DNA of 64,000 nt, taken from NCBI GenBank assembly GCA_963575645.1, contig OY754467.1:54283108-54347107 (forward strand), in the 5' to 3' direction. The notes beneath the pieces are model-generated. The model was not told the origin of the DNA and did no database searches. It worked only from the letters and a program-made list of their open reading frames with translations. Position numbers and translations under genes: made by a program. Source of the DNA: Xanthostigma xanthostigma (taxonomy: Eukaryota; Arthropoda; Insecta; Raphidioptera; Raphidiidae). This document shows, piece after piece, positions 45,609 to 59,800 of this stretch. Numbering within the stretch: position 1 is the stretch's first letter; each line of letters opens with the position of its first letter.

Positions 45609-46190
45609 CGAGAAGGTTTTATGTTTATTGTGAAACCAGAAAACATACACACAACACTTAAATCACAACACAAACGTCTTCAAATAGAATAAGTTTCAGC
45701 TGAGCTCGGCCATTTCGTCGTCTTTTATTGCTCTTTTGACTTTTCAACAACGAATGCAGCGCGATCTGTCTGCTTTTGGTAACAAAAGTTTAATCAACAA
45801 TACGTCAATGATAGAATAATCACTAATATTTCTTTGTTATTTATTTATAATTTGTAGATAAACATAACTATTGTTATTAAACGTACAAAATGTTTATTGC
45901 TATTGTTTTATTCAAGCCTTTACGACTTTATTGTCTAAACGCAAACCAAAGGCAAGTTACCATATAAAATGTATAACTAGAATATTAATTATAACAGTGC
46001 AGCAGTGGTTAGTCGGTAACTAAAAATCAGTCTCGGTAACTTTATGAACTATAAGCAAAGACTTAAACCAAATGTTTTTAAACGTTAATCATTCAGAAAA
46101 CAAGGCTTCAAATTTTGATTTCCCACAGTGCGTGGACTTGCTTAGCATCAAAATGAGAACAATTTGGCACATGATAACTAAGTTACTAGG

Positions 46191-46755
46191 TATACAGTAT
46201 GTAAACGCGTAAGGTGCACATAGGGAAATTAGCATTGGGAAAAATACTTGGATCAGAGTTAGCCATAACTGCATTAATTATTTCTATTGAATTATCGTGG
46301 TAATCTTGAGGATTTATATTTTATTTCGATTTATTTTTATTTTACTTGGCTTTTTTAATAATAAAATGCTCTTATAAATCATTATTTTAATTTTTTTGTA
46401 CAAAAATAAAACAAAAAAACAACTCCATCTGTTTGGAAACATTTCATTCAAAAATTGTCTGACTGGTATGACGTATGCGCGTCGGTAAATCAGTGACCCA
46501 ATGTCTTTAGGTTCAACACGAATAAGCGGAGATATTTGATCTCGCACCATATTTATGTATTTTTGGGAATTTATAATGTCCCATTAATTAAAAAAGTCCG
46601 ATTATGTTGCAATCATTTGAATATTTTCTTCGGTAGTATACACATTCATTTTGCAAAAGAATATTATCTGTCAAATTGAAAAACAAGATTTCAAGGCTCA
46701 CTCTGATCCAGTCATTTTTTCCCAATGTGCACCTTACGTGTTTACATACTGTATA
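46191..46755. mobile_element. TIR element family E3, full-length copy, TA flanked
   Basis: The ends TATACAGTATGTAAACGCGT and its inverse (ACGTGTTTACATACTGTATA) continue for about 60 bp through AAGGTGCACAT and GGATCAGAG. The terminal TA fits Tc1/mariner-type insertion. The interior matches 28080-28539 in the opposite orientation. Confidence 0.85.
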
Positions 46756-47928
46756 ATTAACAAACGTGTTTAAATTTCAGAAATATTTTGTTTGATATTT
46801 ACAGTAGATTTTAATTCATTTATTCTAAATATTTGTTGGTGATTTTCTTTACAAAATGTGAACTGATAAAATTCAATAAATAAAAACAAAAAATAGAAAA
46901 AGATACTTTATTTATAAATCTATAAACATCAAAAAATGTAATTATTAAAAATACATTACAAAAATACATAAAGAATTATTAACTACTTAGACACCTACAA
47001 AATATACTTATCTTATTCTTGCACTTCGTTCGTTGTTTGGACGTTTTGCAAAAACCAAGTTAAGCGCCTTTAAAATATTCTCAGTTATATTTAAAAATTA
47101 CTATTTAATAATTGTTCGTTCTTTCTTTAATATTCGGTTTTGTTACTAATCTTTTGTTTGTTAAGATCATAAATCTACCAATGGTTTTGCTAAAATTATT
47201 GGATACTTTTGATTATTTTCGGTGAATATAATTCTGCTAAGCCGAAAGTAATCGAAGCCGCTCGATCGTTTTAACAAACGCTTCTCGCTACTAATACTTA
47301 AATATTAAAGCAGAACGATTTAATTTTCCTGAACGCCTCAAAATGTAAAAAACTCTTTGTCGAAATTTTGTTAATTTTATAGGTGATATGTTTAATTTTA
47401 TGATTTAAGTACTGAGCAAGTAATAAAAATAAAAATTTTAATAATATACTAAAAATAAATTATTTTTAAGAAATACAATAGTTTATATACATCAGACATG
47501 AGATCCCCTACTAAATATGTTATATAAAAAAAAAGATAAACTGAATTATTTTCAGGGATCTCACTACAGTTATCTGAAAGGACATTAACCTATCTTTTTG
47601 ATGCATAATAATCATTCAGACGTTCCAGATTTTACTTTCATACAAATTACTTTCGAGTTTTTGAAATATGCTGACTAAAAAATTTGGATTTGTTTTAAAA
47701 ATGAGGTATTTAAATAAATATCTACCGGTAGATGTCTCATTATTAGCGAAAAAAACAGTAGAGTATATGTACCGGCTCTCTTATCGAATAATGCGAACTA
47801 TTTTCGGGTTACTTATGCATGGTAATGAGAGATGCCCCGCATTTGTCGTTTCAACATAAAGGTGGATTCGCACATAAATGGAACGTCACAATATCACATA
47901 TTGGCAATGTAACATGAATTTCGATATT
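46756..47928. other. AT-rich intergenic DNA, no gene seen
   Basis: No supported coding exon, hairpin or terminal repeat was recognised. Confidence 0.4.
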
Positions 47929-48341
47929 GGGCGTGTTTGGCCGAAGTAAGTACTTACTAAACTTAGTAAGCCAGTTAGCATAAAAAAATTAAAATCTTAC
48001 AAGCTGACTATAGCGCTTTTCGGCCAGGACAGACTTACTGGCTTGTCATAACTCAAAACACCGGTTTATACGTTATATCCCGTACATAACCTCATAGATT
48101 GAATATAATTGACAGTACTAAATTTATCATTATAATTTAATTCATGTAAATAAATTACACATGGATAAATGAGAGGTCTGTTCCTGTTTGTTTTGTTTAC
48201 ATCAACAATAAGCAAAATGGCGTCTTATATTAAGCCATGCTTACTGCGTTAGCACTTATTTTGTGTTCCGGCCGAAAATTTTGTAAGTATAGTGAGTGAC
48301 TTACTAAATTTAGTAAGTACTTACTTCGGCCAAACACGCCC
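47929..48341. mobile_element. TIR element with GGGCGTGTTTGGCCGAAG ends
   Basis: 42-bp inverted ends (47929-47970 and 48300-48341) differ at one position. They contain GTAAGTACTTACTAA, itself palindromic. Further TTACTGGC/GCCAGTTA and CGGCC motifs repeat inside. No transposase is present. Confidence 0.85.
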
Positions 48342-49698
48342 ATTGATTCATGAAACAAACGACAAATGATTCCTCAATCTTGGCGATGACACTGGGTACC
48401 TATATGAAAACTTGGAAAAATCAGTGGGCACCAAAATATAGACAATCATTTACGAAAATCCCAGATGGTCCGTGACGTTGCCTGACTATATGACGTAACG
48501 TTGTCAGTCCAATTTGTGACGTTTCATATAGCGCGATTCAATTTTTATCCGCCATTTTTGTTTATCTGACCACATGTCAGTTTCGTTTGTGTCAGTCAAT
48601 CGGAACCCTATTGTATTGCGTTTGTGCGAAAATGAATAGTTTTTTTGGTAATAATCACTCATAAAAAATCCACTTTTTCACAGAGTGAAAAAACATTCTT
48701 ATACTCTATTAAACTATTTGTTTAATGCCAAAGGTTATTAAAGTAGTTTGGCACTTCAAGATCAAACTTTATACTGACTGTATAAAAAAAAGTTAACCTC
48801 AAAGTGCGGCTTTTATAAGAAATTCGGAAATAATACGTCAAATGTATAAATGGAATACCTGCAGCGGAAAATGCATAAGCGTAACTAAAGGAGAATCGCG
48901 TTGGTACAGTTCCTCTCCGAGTATTGCCTAGATCCCGTAAAAATAAGGATCCATAAAACAAGAATAATACGTCGAGTTTTTTACGAGATTATTTTATCAC
49001 TGTAGCAATTCTCAACAAAAATTGTCAGTCAGTTAGACCAGAGTCCTTTCTAGCGTCAAATCCTAGTTACACTGCTGAGAAAAGGAAACAACTCAAAACC
49101 TTAATATTTGCACACACATACTAATATCAAAACTACGTTTTTATGATTTTTTTAATAAATTGTTATTAAAGTAATCGAAACATATTCTGAAATGTAAGGT
49201 TGCTGCATCATTATCGCTGCTAGATTTACGATCGCATAGAAGAAAATGTAGTCGTTTGAACTTTTACCTGATTCGACATAAAAGAAGAAATATACCTATG
49301 TTTTCAAAAAAAATTAAGGAATAAGGAAGACTGCAATCATCGTTTGATGTTGGCGTTAGAATATTAAATAAAATAATGCGGCGGCATACGCTTTGGAATT
49401 AGTGAAAGGCCAAGGCTTAAATATAAAAATTATTCCTGAAAGAAAAACAATTTCATAACAGAAGATTTAACTCTTTATCTTTCAACACTTTCGAATGTGT
49501 TTTACACATTATTTAAAGCACAATATTTAACTGCTTAAAAAAAAGCTCTTTAGTTTTTTAATGATCAAGTTAAAACCATATGCCTACATTGTGTCCAGGG
49601 AAAGTAGACCTGTCGAAAGAATGTGCACAGCCTATAGTTTCGTCGTCACATGCGGACTGGCTTCCTTCCCTTCAGACGTTCTTTTTTTGAGCACAATA
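48342..49698. other. AT-rich intergenic DNA, no gene seen
   Basis: A minus-strand frame at 48722-48961 has no recognisable domain. Nothing else was found. Confidence 0.4.
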
Positions 49699-49700
49699 TA

Positions 49701-50465
49701 CAGAGTGTCCCATTAAGAATGGGACATAGAACAACCGCAGATTCTCCAATTCAAAATAAAACGATTAAGCGAAATATGCTTAGATAAAATGTTACTCGCT
49801 CTACCAGTGGCGTACGGCAGGAGTAAGTAATGCTTGTACCCCTTCTAAATGTTACGCCGCTGTCTAAATTTTAATTTTGACTATAATTTTAATTTTTTTG
49901 ATATTTTCTAAGTCAATAATGTACACTTGTTAGTTTGTTGTAAAGTCATTGGTTGTCGAGGTATTCGCAGTTAAAGATAGATAGACATGTACTTTTTATT
50001 TGTATTATTATTAATAATATTCATTTTTAAAATTTTGTCTTAAAAAAACTGCGAATATCTCGAAAACCAATGACTTTACAACAAACTAACAAGTGTACAT
50101 TATTGACTTAGAAAATATCAAAAAAATTAAAATTATAGTCAAAATTAAAATTTAGACAGCGGCGTAACATTTAGAAGGGGTACAAGCATTACTTACTCCT
50201 ACCGTACGCCACTGGTAGAGTGTACTGAACTAATTTTTTTATTGTTAGGTGCATTTTATGATATTTAACAAGTGTGCCGATTTGAGTAAAATTATACGGT
50301 GTATTAAAAAAATTATAGACATTAATAATTTTTCAGTTTTCAACTTCAACACCCCGTATTTGGGAAACGAGTAACATTTTATCTAAGCATATTTCGCTTA
50401 ATCGTTTTATTTTGAATTGGAGAATCTGCGGTTGTTCTATGTCCCATTCTTAATGGGACACCCTG
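49701..50465. mobile_element. Foldback/TIR element with 98-bp ends, TA flanked
   Basis: Terminal inverted repeats 49701-49798 and 50368-50465 differ at one base (CAGAGTGTCCC versus CAGGGTGTCCC). TA lies on both sides. Within is a second inverted repeat of about 165-bp arms (from CCAGTGGCGTACGGCAGGAG at 49806 to its inverse at 50217). A truncated copy is at 56534-57062. Confidence 0.88.
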
Positions 50466-50624
50466 TATACACAGATTTGCAAAGGCTTAATTTCCTAGTC
50501 AGATAAAATATCAGATCATCTTTTGAGACATGCACCGCGATTTAACCGCCATTTTTTTTAGCCTCTACCTGAGTATATTTACGTATTAGTTACAGGTCAC
50601 AACATCTGGATCAATAAAAAGCGC

Positions 50625-50630
50625 TTTATT
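50625..50630 (-). terminator. Likely poly(A) signal of the claudin-like gene
   Basis: AATAAA on the minus strand, 132 nt beyond the stop codon at 50763, followed by GT-rich sequence downstream. The position and context are suitable. Confidence 0.5.
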
Positions 50631-50762
50631 GTTTGTTTGAAAGTTAAGAATTAAATCTAATGAGTCTATAATAGTTTTTTAATAGTTCGTTGTTCGATGA
50701 AACCTCGCCATTTTGTGTTGTAATATTTATTAGTTGATAGTGATACACTTCCACCCGCTGAC

Positions 50763-50869
50763 TTAATAGTTGTAAGGTCCGTACTGCGAGCTATGCGTGT
50801 AGTACGGTCCTGGATATGCTTGTGGGGCCGGATAGCTCGCATATGCGTACTGCTGTTTTTGTGGATATA
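50763..50869 (-). CDS. Claudin-like terminal exon, Tyr/Pro-rich tail
   Basis: Acceptor TTTTTTTACAG ends at 50870. Two bases complete the codon from either alternative exon (G+TA, Val). It encodes YPQKQQYAYASYPAPQAYPG and PYYTHSSQYGPYNY, then TAA. This is a cytoplasmic tail with repeated aromatic residues. Confidence 0.88.
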
Positions 50870-53800
50870 CTGTAAAAAAAGATGTACAGTTTATATTGTT
50901 TTCAGTTCTTTATCGTCCTTGATAATGCATTTAACCGCAAAAGGTAATTTCAACAATAAAAAATTCACTCTCATAATTTTTTCATGACGCGCCAAGAAAA
51001 TATAACCTCAAAAATATGTCTATATAGAAAAAGATATAGTTATGTACGAGCATATTAAAATTTAATTATAAATAAATCCAGGGTCCAGTCCTGGGCTCAG
51101 CTAAAATTATTCAAATCAGGCACGGCGTTTTCTAAGATCGGCCCCCCTGGTTTTACTCGTTTGTTCTTTCTTAAAAACAAAACGAAAAAAATCATTTCTT
51201 ACAAAATGTAACTTATTTTAATCCACCACTTGGCAAGTAGATCTTTGAAGTATAGAATTAAAATTTAATATTAAAATACAATCTGTTAAAATCATTAATT
51301 AAGAAACATAGAAGATTGTTAATAAAAGTTTTGATTTTTCAAATGCACTATATCATTTTTACAAGATAAATTAAAAAAACATGAAAATTATTACATGCAA
51401 AAATAGCTTTATATACAAGCAAATCAAAGTGACTTCAGCAACGAAGAGAATATAATTTTCATACTTGAAAAGATATGGCAAACATTTAATATTTTTTATA
51501 TTTTGTTTGTGGCAAAAAGATTAAACGGTTCCCATATTAATAAAAATGAAAGTTAATTTTATTAATACTTTTTTATGTGAAATTACAATTTAATTAGACG
51601 GTACATGTGGAACAGGTGAAACAATTATAAAAATACGTTATAAACATTTTATAGCTGACATTTAAAAATATATTATTATTAATTATGTCGGTAGATAAGT
51701 GTTTATTTTTCAGAAATGTGAGATCCTGAAAATGGTGTCAAGTTCGAAATCATTCAGTATAATTTATGTTTCGTAATTTCGTTATCACAATTTGGCGCGT
51801 TCCTATGTTTCCTTTTAAATTTCTATGTTCAGCACATTTTAAGCACTGTATTACTGCGCCAAAAAACAAAACTATACATTTGAAAAGCGATTGATTAAAA
51901 ATTATCAAGTTCGCAGTTTTAAGCCTGTTGAGTATTAATTTGCTTTATTTTGAATTTGGAAATGTCTTTAACACCGGTTGGAACCTGGTCACGCTCGAGA
52001 CTTGTCATATTGTGTGTATAGCCCTAGTTTAATGCAAATGTTCCACATGTACAGTTCAAAAGAAAGAAAGACGAACACAAGCCCCCCATTACCAGGCATT
52101 AGGTACTGCATGTTGATGGCCTCCTCGCGATCACGCTCACTACGAAGACAGACAGCTGCCCCCGAGAACAGTATAGCCGCAATGAAGTGCGCCGCAACGC
52201 TCAACCATGCTAGGACGAACGACCAATCGTACGAGATTCGCGCATTATCGCGCAACACCTGCAACAATTGATAGCTTCATACGTCAACTGTTTTGCTCAT
52301 TCTAACCGTGCGATCCTCGTCTGTTTCAAAACAGTCGCTTGTTGTCATCAATTGTTGAGTCGTTTGTTGTTTTTTTTTCTCTTTGTTGAAAATAAACTGA
52401 ACTATAACTACATAGAATAAAATCTAATACAACAAATGAATGTTTTGGTCATTCGTTTAGGTTAATATTAAAACAGTACCTAGCTGTCGTCAGACATCGA
52501 TTTTTGCTAACTACGAAGAGATCAGTTACAGTTGTATTTAGCTGCAATAAAAAACGAGAAATAACAAGTCAGGACATGCTGTTAGTTATTGTTTGAGTCG
52601 CAGGACCAAAAATAAATCGTAAAGCAAAACAGAAGTGAAGCAGTCGACGTTCTCTTTTTATTGTTTCTCTATATTATACCTGGCATGATGTACTGTATGT
52701 TTGCCTGCGCTTGTTCTTCAGCAATTTCATTGGACAGACATTGAGCACCGCCGCTGAAGAATATTGTTGATATCAAGCCAGTCAATACTGACAACCATCC
52801 ACAGACGAATGACCATTCGTATGTTATTTCTACATTTTCTCTTAAAACCTGTACTCCAATATAATTGTTAAATGATTACAATATAGTTATTATAAGCTTA
52901 AACAGAGGCATATTTAACACTGGCTGAAACCCCAGCTATAATCTACAAGCTATCCGATCAGCACCCAGAGGCGATTTTCTCTCTAAATTTTCATTCAGGA
53001 TTTAAAAACTTCTCGGAAGAATGCCACATCTTTATATATAAAAATCACGTGTCTTGTTGTTTGTCCGCGTTTGTCCTCGATGAACTCCTAAACTACTGAA
53101 CCGATTTTAAATTTGATTTGCACACCGTGTGCAATTCGACCCAACTTGAAAGATAGTCGCAATATTATTTTATTGCAAATTATTTGACAGTCATAATACA
53201 ACCATATAAGATGGCGTACCTGTTGACTGGATTGAGTGAATATTCAATAGATGGCGCAACGAACTTAACAACCATATAAGATCTGTTGACTGGATTGAGT
53301 AAATATTCAATAGAAGGCGCAACGAGCTTAACAACCATATATCTAGATCGAGGATGTAAAAAAACTGAATATCGTTTAAAACAAATGCTTTTTTTTTCGA
53401 GCACGACGGCCCATGTATATTTTAAAATAGCTAGCAATTAATAAAATAGATAGATAGATAGATAGATGTTCCAATTAAATTGTTTTATTATTTCACTTTA
53501 TACATAGCGAAGCACGTACAGGGCCGCTAGTATTATATAAAAAACAAACTCGTTCAAATCGGTTTAGTTGTTTTCTAGTTACAAACAAACATTTGTTATG
53601 GTAATATTGATTAAATTTCATTTACAAATTTCACACTATCTAAACCTAATCATCACGAAATTTTCAATATTAATTTTCGACAAAAAATATATGTAGATAA
53701 GTATTTTTTTTGCATTATATAGAAATCTGCTAGAGGTAGGGAGTTCCTTAGGCCTCCGGTGCTAGGACTTATTTCTTGCCTTCTTGTTGAATTTGATTAC

Positions 53801-56800
53801 TTAAGTGATTGTAAAAGTGTTCTATCAATGAACATGTGGCATAGCTACTGTAAGGCAAAGTGGGGCAGATCTCCAAGGACCTTAAGGATCCTAAAGGTTC
53901 TTTCTTGAGAACAATAGTCCAGACAAATTATCTTACAAAAAATATATAGAATCAAATCATTTTAAAAACGCTGTATTCATATTTTGGTTAGGGAGCCGAA
54001 TTTATTTTCTTTTCCCAGGAGCTCTTGACCATGTAGCTACGCCACTGGTTGAAAAAAAGATGTAATAATATGAACATTTTAATTGACAAACGTACTGCTT
54101 TGGTTCAGCAGAAAGACCAATGTCAAGGCAATTTTTCTGACCACGCTTCATAACGAGTTTTAAATACACCTCTGATAATAGCAATCGTATAAAAAATGAG
54201 AAAGTAGTAACTGGTACTCACATTACTCCACTGTTGGTAGAACTCTTCACCGACGAGTTTCTCCCTTTCGTAGTAATCAACGCAGTGCCATAGTCCCATG
54301 GCAGCTGCTGATAACAAGGTCGATAGGAGAGCCAATGCGGCTGTCGCAGCGATTCGACCTGCGCTGCGTCTCCAACAACCGGCGATGCCCACACACCAGG
54401 AGATTGCGGTTATCAGAAGCGAGAGAATAATTAAAGCTATTACCGATCGGCCCATATCTGAAATTCCAAATCCATTTTATTTCAACCATTTTCTTCCAGC
54501 AATTAACGATTCGAAAATTAAGCAAACCACTTATTCCTGACTTTTTGTTAGGGTGTGCAATTTATTACCGCTTTGGCACCAAAGTTGATTTTGGATCGTA
54601 CAAGGTACGATCAAAACGTTGCAACTTTTGAAAAATTTCATATCTAATGTCCAAGTACCTACCACATATAACCAAACATATTTTAACATGCATGATATCA
54701 GCAACAATCTATAGATTAACTTCGCTAGAAATTCATTTAAGTTATAGCTTTTTGAAAAAGTGAGATTCTGTTCTAAAAATGGAACTGTTTTAAATTTAAA
54801 AAAAAAATAACTTTGCACTCCGGGAGTGCCGGCAGAAGTGAAAACTTGAATATTAACGTCTTACGAATTTTCGATCAAAATGGTTTGTATCGTAGATTGC
54901 ATTTTTATGTACGATATTTCAACGCTAGATGTCTAACGTTGTATAAATAAAAGTTTTCGTCTTACGCATTTTCGATCAGGACACGTGACCCTGACGCGAG
55001 TTTAACATTTTTTACCCATTACAAAAAAAGTGTACAACGCCGCTAAAGAAGTTTTCACTTCAAAAATAATCAGAGTGCTTAGTTATCTTCACGAAATATT
55101 ATTTTTTTAAATAAAGATATGAATACTTACGCAATCTTGTCATGGCATCTTCAGAAAAATCTGCTGTTTCATTGTTAGTGTCTGGGAAATAATAGTTGAC
55201 ATTGTTGCAATGCGTTTCCACGGGGCTTAAATACGTTTTAACTGAAAACAAAAAAAAAATCAATAACATAAAAAAATACATTGCAAAAGATTATTTATTT
55301 AAATCAGAATGCGAAGATTGCATCAATGAAATTGATATTTTATTATCAAGTTCCCTCCTAACAAAATTTTACTTTACACAATTTAATGTTGGGATTTAGA
55401 AGTTACTTTAAAATGTTTAACGTTTGAATTTTTAAGCACTTTAGTAAGTGCTCGATGCTTTTAAGCATTTTTGAAAATGAAAGTGTTTATTGCCTGAATT
55501 AATCGAGCATTTATGAAAGTGCTCAATGCTTCAAAAAGTTAGGTTTGGTGTCTTGCCCAGCTCTGAAGCTGTTACTATTATTATTGATAGTATTTTGATA
55601 AATATTAAAGCGGCTTAAACAAAGAATAACAGTTATTTATTTAAACTCTCAAGTTATATAATTAATTAAAAATATGGAAAAAAGTAGTGCGGTTTTTAGT
55701 TGCACAACAGTTTAAACAAGTACTTCGTGCAAAGATACCTTCTATCTATACTTAGTGGTTTTCATTGTAAAATCTTCATTATTTAACTAAAAAAACTGGC
55801 CTTGCCGATTATCCACTATCCCTCTAATTAGAGATCAGTACACAGAATACATTCTACCAAAAATTGCGTCTCAAAAATCAACAATTCGAATCACAAAAGC
55901 GACTTACGCAATTTTTCCACACTTCCATTCTACTTTTAAAAATTCAAAAAATGAAATCTGCAATTTACAAGACGACAGCAACATATGTTATGGCATTCTA
56001 CATACTTCAGATGTTTATCTCAACAGTCAATTGTTACTGTCGCAGTTACGTCACCGCGGTTATGTCTACACGTTCCTGCATATAAAAGTCTACTACTATT
56101 TACATGCATTGTTGGATCTTATAAAATGCTAAACCAGTATCCATATATTATTATAATATTACATGTAATAAAATAATATGTGGTCAAAAAGCTAAGCGAC
56201 TCATGTCACAGTTTCGATAAAATAATAGTCCAAGAGGCGGTGACATTAAAGTCTGATATCACAGAACGTTAGTTAACGAATCTCAGATAGACTGATTCGT
56301 CGCTCAACACGAAAATATGCCTCGAAAAAATTGCAAAAATCGAATTCTTTAATGTACTTTTGAAATTAACAATGCTTACAGAAAAAAATACGCTGAATTC
56401 AATGAGCGTAAGCAAACGTCTGTATCTTTTTTAGTTTTGGAACTACGGGCAATCGGAGATTTTATACGATTTTCTGAAAACTACAAACGCAAATAACTTT
56501 TAAACCAAAAGACACACGACGTTTTACAACCATGTTGTAAAGTCATTGGTTTTCGAGATATTCGCAGTTAAAGATAGATAGACATGTACTTTTTATTTGT
56601 ATTATTATTAATAATATTCATTTTTACAATTTTGTCTTAAAAAAACTGCGAATATCTCGAAAACCAATGGCTTTACAACAAACTAACAAGTGTACATTAT
56701 TGACTTAGAAAATATCAAAAAAATTAAAATTATAGTCAAAATTAAAATTTAGACAGCGGCGTAACATTTAGAAGGGGTACAAGCATTACTTACTCCTGCC

Positions 56801-59800
56801 GTACGCCACTGGTAGAGCGTACTGAACTAATTTTTTTATTGTTAGGTGCATTTTATGATATTTAACAAGTGTGCCGATTTGAGTAAAATTATACGGTGTA
56901 TTAAAAAAATTATGGACATTAATAATTTTTCAGTTTTCAACTTCAACACCCCGTATTTCGGAAACGAGTAATATTTTATCTAAGCATATTTCACTTAATC
57001 TTTTTATTTTGAATTGGAGAATCTGCGGTTGTTCTATGTCCCATTCTTAATGGGACACCCTGTATACTATCGGAATGACTCCTACCCTACCGCACCGAAA
57101 GAAATTTAAATTAAATAATTGCTTCGGATATGCAATATAAAATTTAAATTAATGAAAAATGTTATCAACGAGGCTCGAGTCGTTTGGTTGGGGCGACGTC
57201 CCGGTACGCCATATCAAAAATAATAATCTGACGATGAAAAAAAAATCACGTAAGCGGTTTTGTTTTTAATCACATATAGATTATCTATTTCATATTTACG
57301 CAATTTTTAATTAGTTACTGTGTATTTAATTACATACACATATAATTTGTAGGCCGCAAGCGAACGGCGACTTTTAGCAAGGTAGCTTTATTTACGATGT
57401 CGTTTAAAATTAAAATAGAAAACGGCGTGCATATAGTATTTAATATTAGCCCAGATTTAATTAATGCAATTAAAATGGTGGCTCAACTTCCGAGTTTTAA
57501 AAATTAGTAAGAGTGGACGAGTAGGTACTCGCAAAATCGAATTCCGGTACAATAATTAGAATAGGTGCGCCTACTCGATCTTTAATTTGAGTAAAAAATT
57601 CTCAAAAAACGTAAAAACAAAGAAATTGCAGTAGAAGCATTTGAACAACGAACATCGAATCGAGTAAAAAAAATACGAGTGTTAAGCAAATAGCGACAAG
57701 ATTTTTGTTAGCTGCCCGATAATTCGAGGATGAAACGAAATTCACTTAACTGACTGTTCGGATAAAATCTAAAATTTCTCTTTGAACTATTCTACTCGAA
57801 AAAAATCAAGTAACTGATAATATTGAAAATATTTTCATGGTGTAGTTTTCTCTTGGATTTAATCAACTCGATATCGAGTAATTAAATGCTCCTTCTAAAA
57901 AGCAAAAAAGTATGGATTAATTAATGCCACTTTTCTATGTACCTAAGTCCAGTTTCATTAATTTATCTATGTTTAAAAAACAATCAAATTGATCAATTAT
58001 TTCAACAATAGGCTATTGTTTTTTTCTTAAACGTGAAAAAGTTGAACCGAAATCAAATAATAAGGCAAAAAATTGGCTGCGTGAAAATAACGCAAGAGAA
58101 TATAATGGCACTTGCTGTGAACAAATGTGTAACAAAAACCCAAATAGCAGCGTTTCGAGTCAAAACAATAGAATACGTAAAAAAAGACAATCGCTAACAA
58201 ACAATATGGCAACGATAAATAATTACTGCACGTGACAAATGACAATCGGTTACAGTGTAGACGGACATTTCCGTTATTTAGGATAAAGAAAAGTATGCAA
58301 TGCGTGTTTTGTCATTATCTTGTAATTCGCAATGCATAATAATTGACATGTAGTGGCAGTTGGCGCCATTATCATGTACTAGAAACGGCGAAATGGTGAT
58401 ATGGCTTATTGAATTAATAGTAGGTACGTGGGCAGGTAATGGAGAAACATTTTTACTAAAAAACTGTACAAAACAGACATCAAAATTTCAACATAAACAC
58501 AAGGGAAAAGCGTAGGAGAATCAAAAAAGGACTTCCAATGATACTGTCATCTGGACAAGCACCATCGCACATTGGAACTGGTTGGCAGTACTGTAATTAT
58601 TGGCTGGACTCTATAGAAGCTTGCCCCAGAGGAGTCAAATCCCGATGGATGCAATCAGTGATGTAGTAGTATTAAGAATTTTAATAGTTTTGAGGGCACG
58701 AAATCACAATTTTGTCCTGGGTGCCGATGATCCTAGCTACGGTACTGCTGGTTGATCGTGCTTAGTGCATTTGGTGCAGCGCAGGCGAGGGTGCTGTCTT
58801 GAGTTGGCCTGGACAGAACAAAACCTCTGGAAACAAATGATCTGGGAGGAGTGACATTGAGAGGACTGATTGCTTTCTATGAAGGCATCTCCTAACAATT
58901 ACAAACAACCAGGTGTTCCATCTGCCACAACCTTTAGCTCCTATAAACTACGAGAGCTGCAATCGTGACGTAGATATAATATATTAAAATTGATAGCTCA
59001 AACCCAGACAAACATTATTTTTTTGTTGAGCTTATTTAGAGAGCTGAGGTACATCGAAAAGATGGTCATATAGGGATATCTTAAAGTCTTTAGATTAACC
59101 AAGCACCGCGATCTATTTTAATCATGTGCTAGAGAAATAACAATGAAATCGACCCAAGATGACTGCCTGCCAGAAAATAAAGTCTTTCATGTTCCCACTA
59201 ACATTTTAATTTACATAGCAATTCTCAAACTTAAATTGTCAAGTAAATGCTGTTTAATTTTTGATCCAATCTTCCAAAAACTCGTCTCTGTATTTGCAAT
59301 CGCCGTTCCGTCATCTCGTGATCAGTGATCGTCAACGACGATCAGTATGGAAATGCCGACAGTCATATACAAGTTCAGATTATCTCCATGGTGTCGATAC
59401 TATCGAAACTTACCACCTTTCTCATTTCATTTCACAGACATACTTTAAGGCACCATTGTCTCAAGAATCATATTCATAGATAATTGACGTTAGCTATTGT
59501 TTTAACAATTAATATAATTAGACAGAGACGTGGTCATTGCGGCGTTCCGTCTTTCTCTGACACACTATACTGTGACACGTGGATATGATAAGTACATATA
59601 AGACGTTGTTTGCATTGTTGACCCACTTGCGGTGTACAAAACTACACGGTTTGATAAAACGGTTGGAATAATGCACATTCCTCAATACCATGAGAAACGT
59701 TGATAAACATTTACATATCGACGGTCTCATCTAACAACAGGTAACGGACATACAAAAATTAAATATCAGTCGCTAGTAGGTAGGTATATGCAATTTCTAT

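Noticed and set aside
54123-54455. Start codon of the claudin-like protein at MGRSVI
   Set aside because: The Met is internal: an acceptor lies just upstream and the frame joins in phase to the extracellular exon at 55131-55241.
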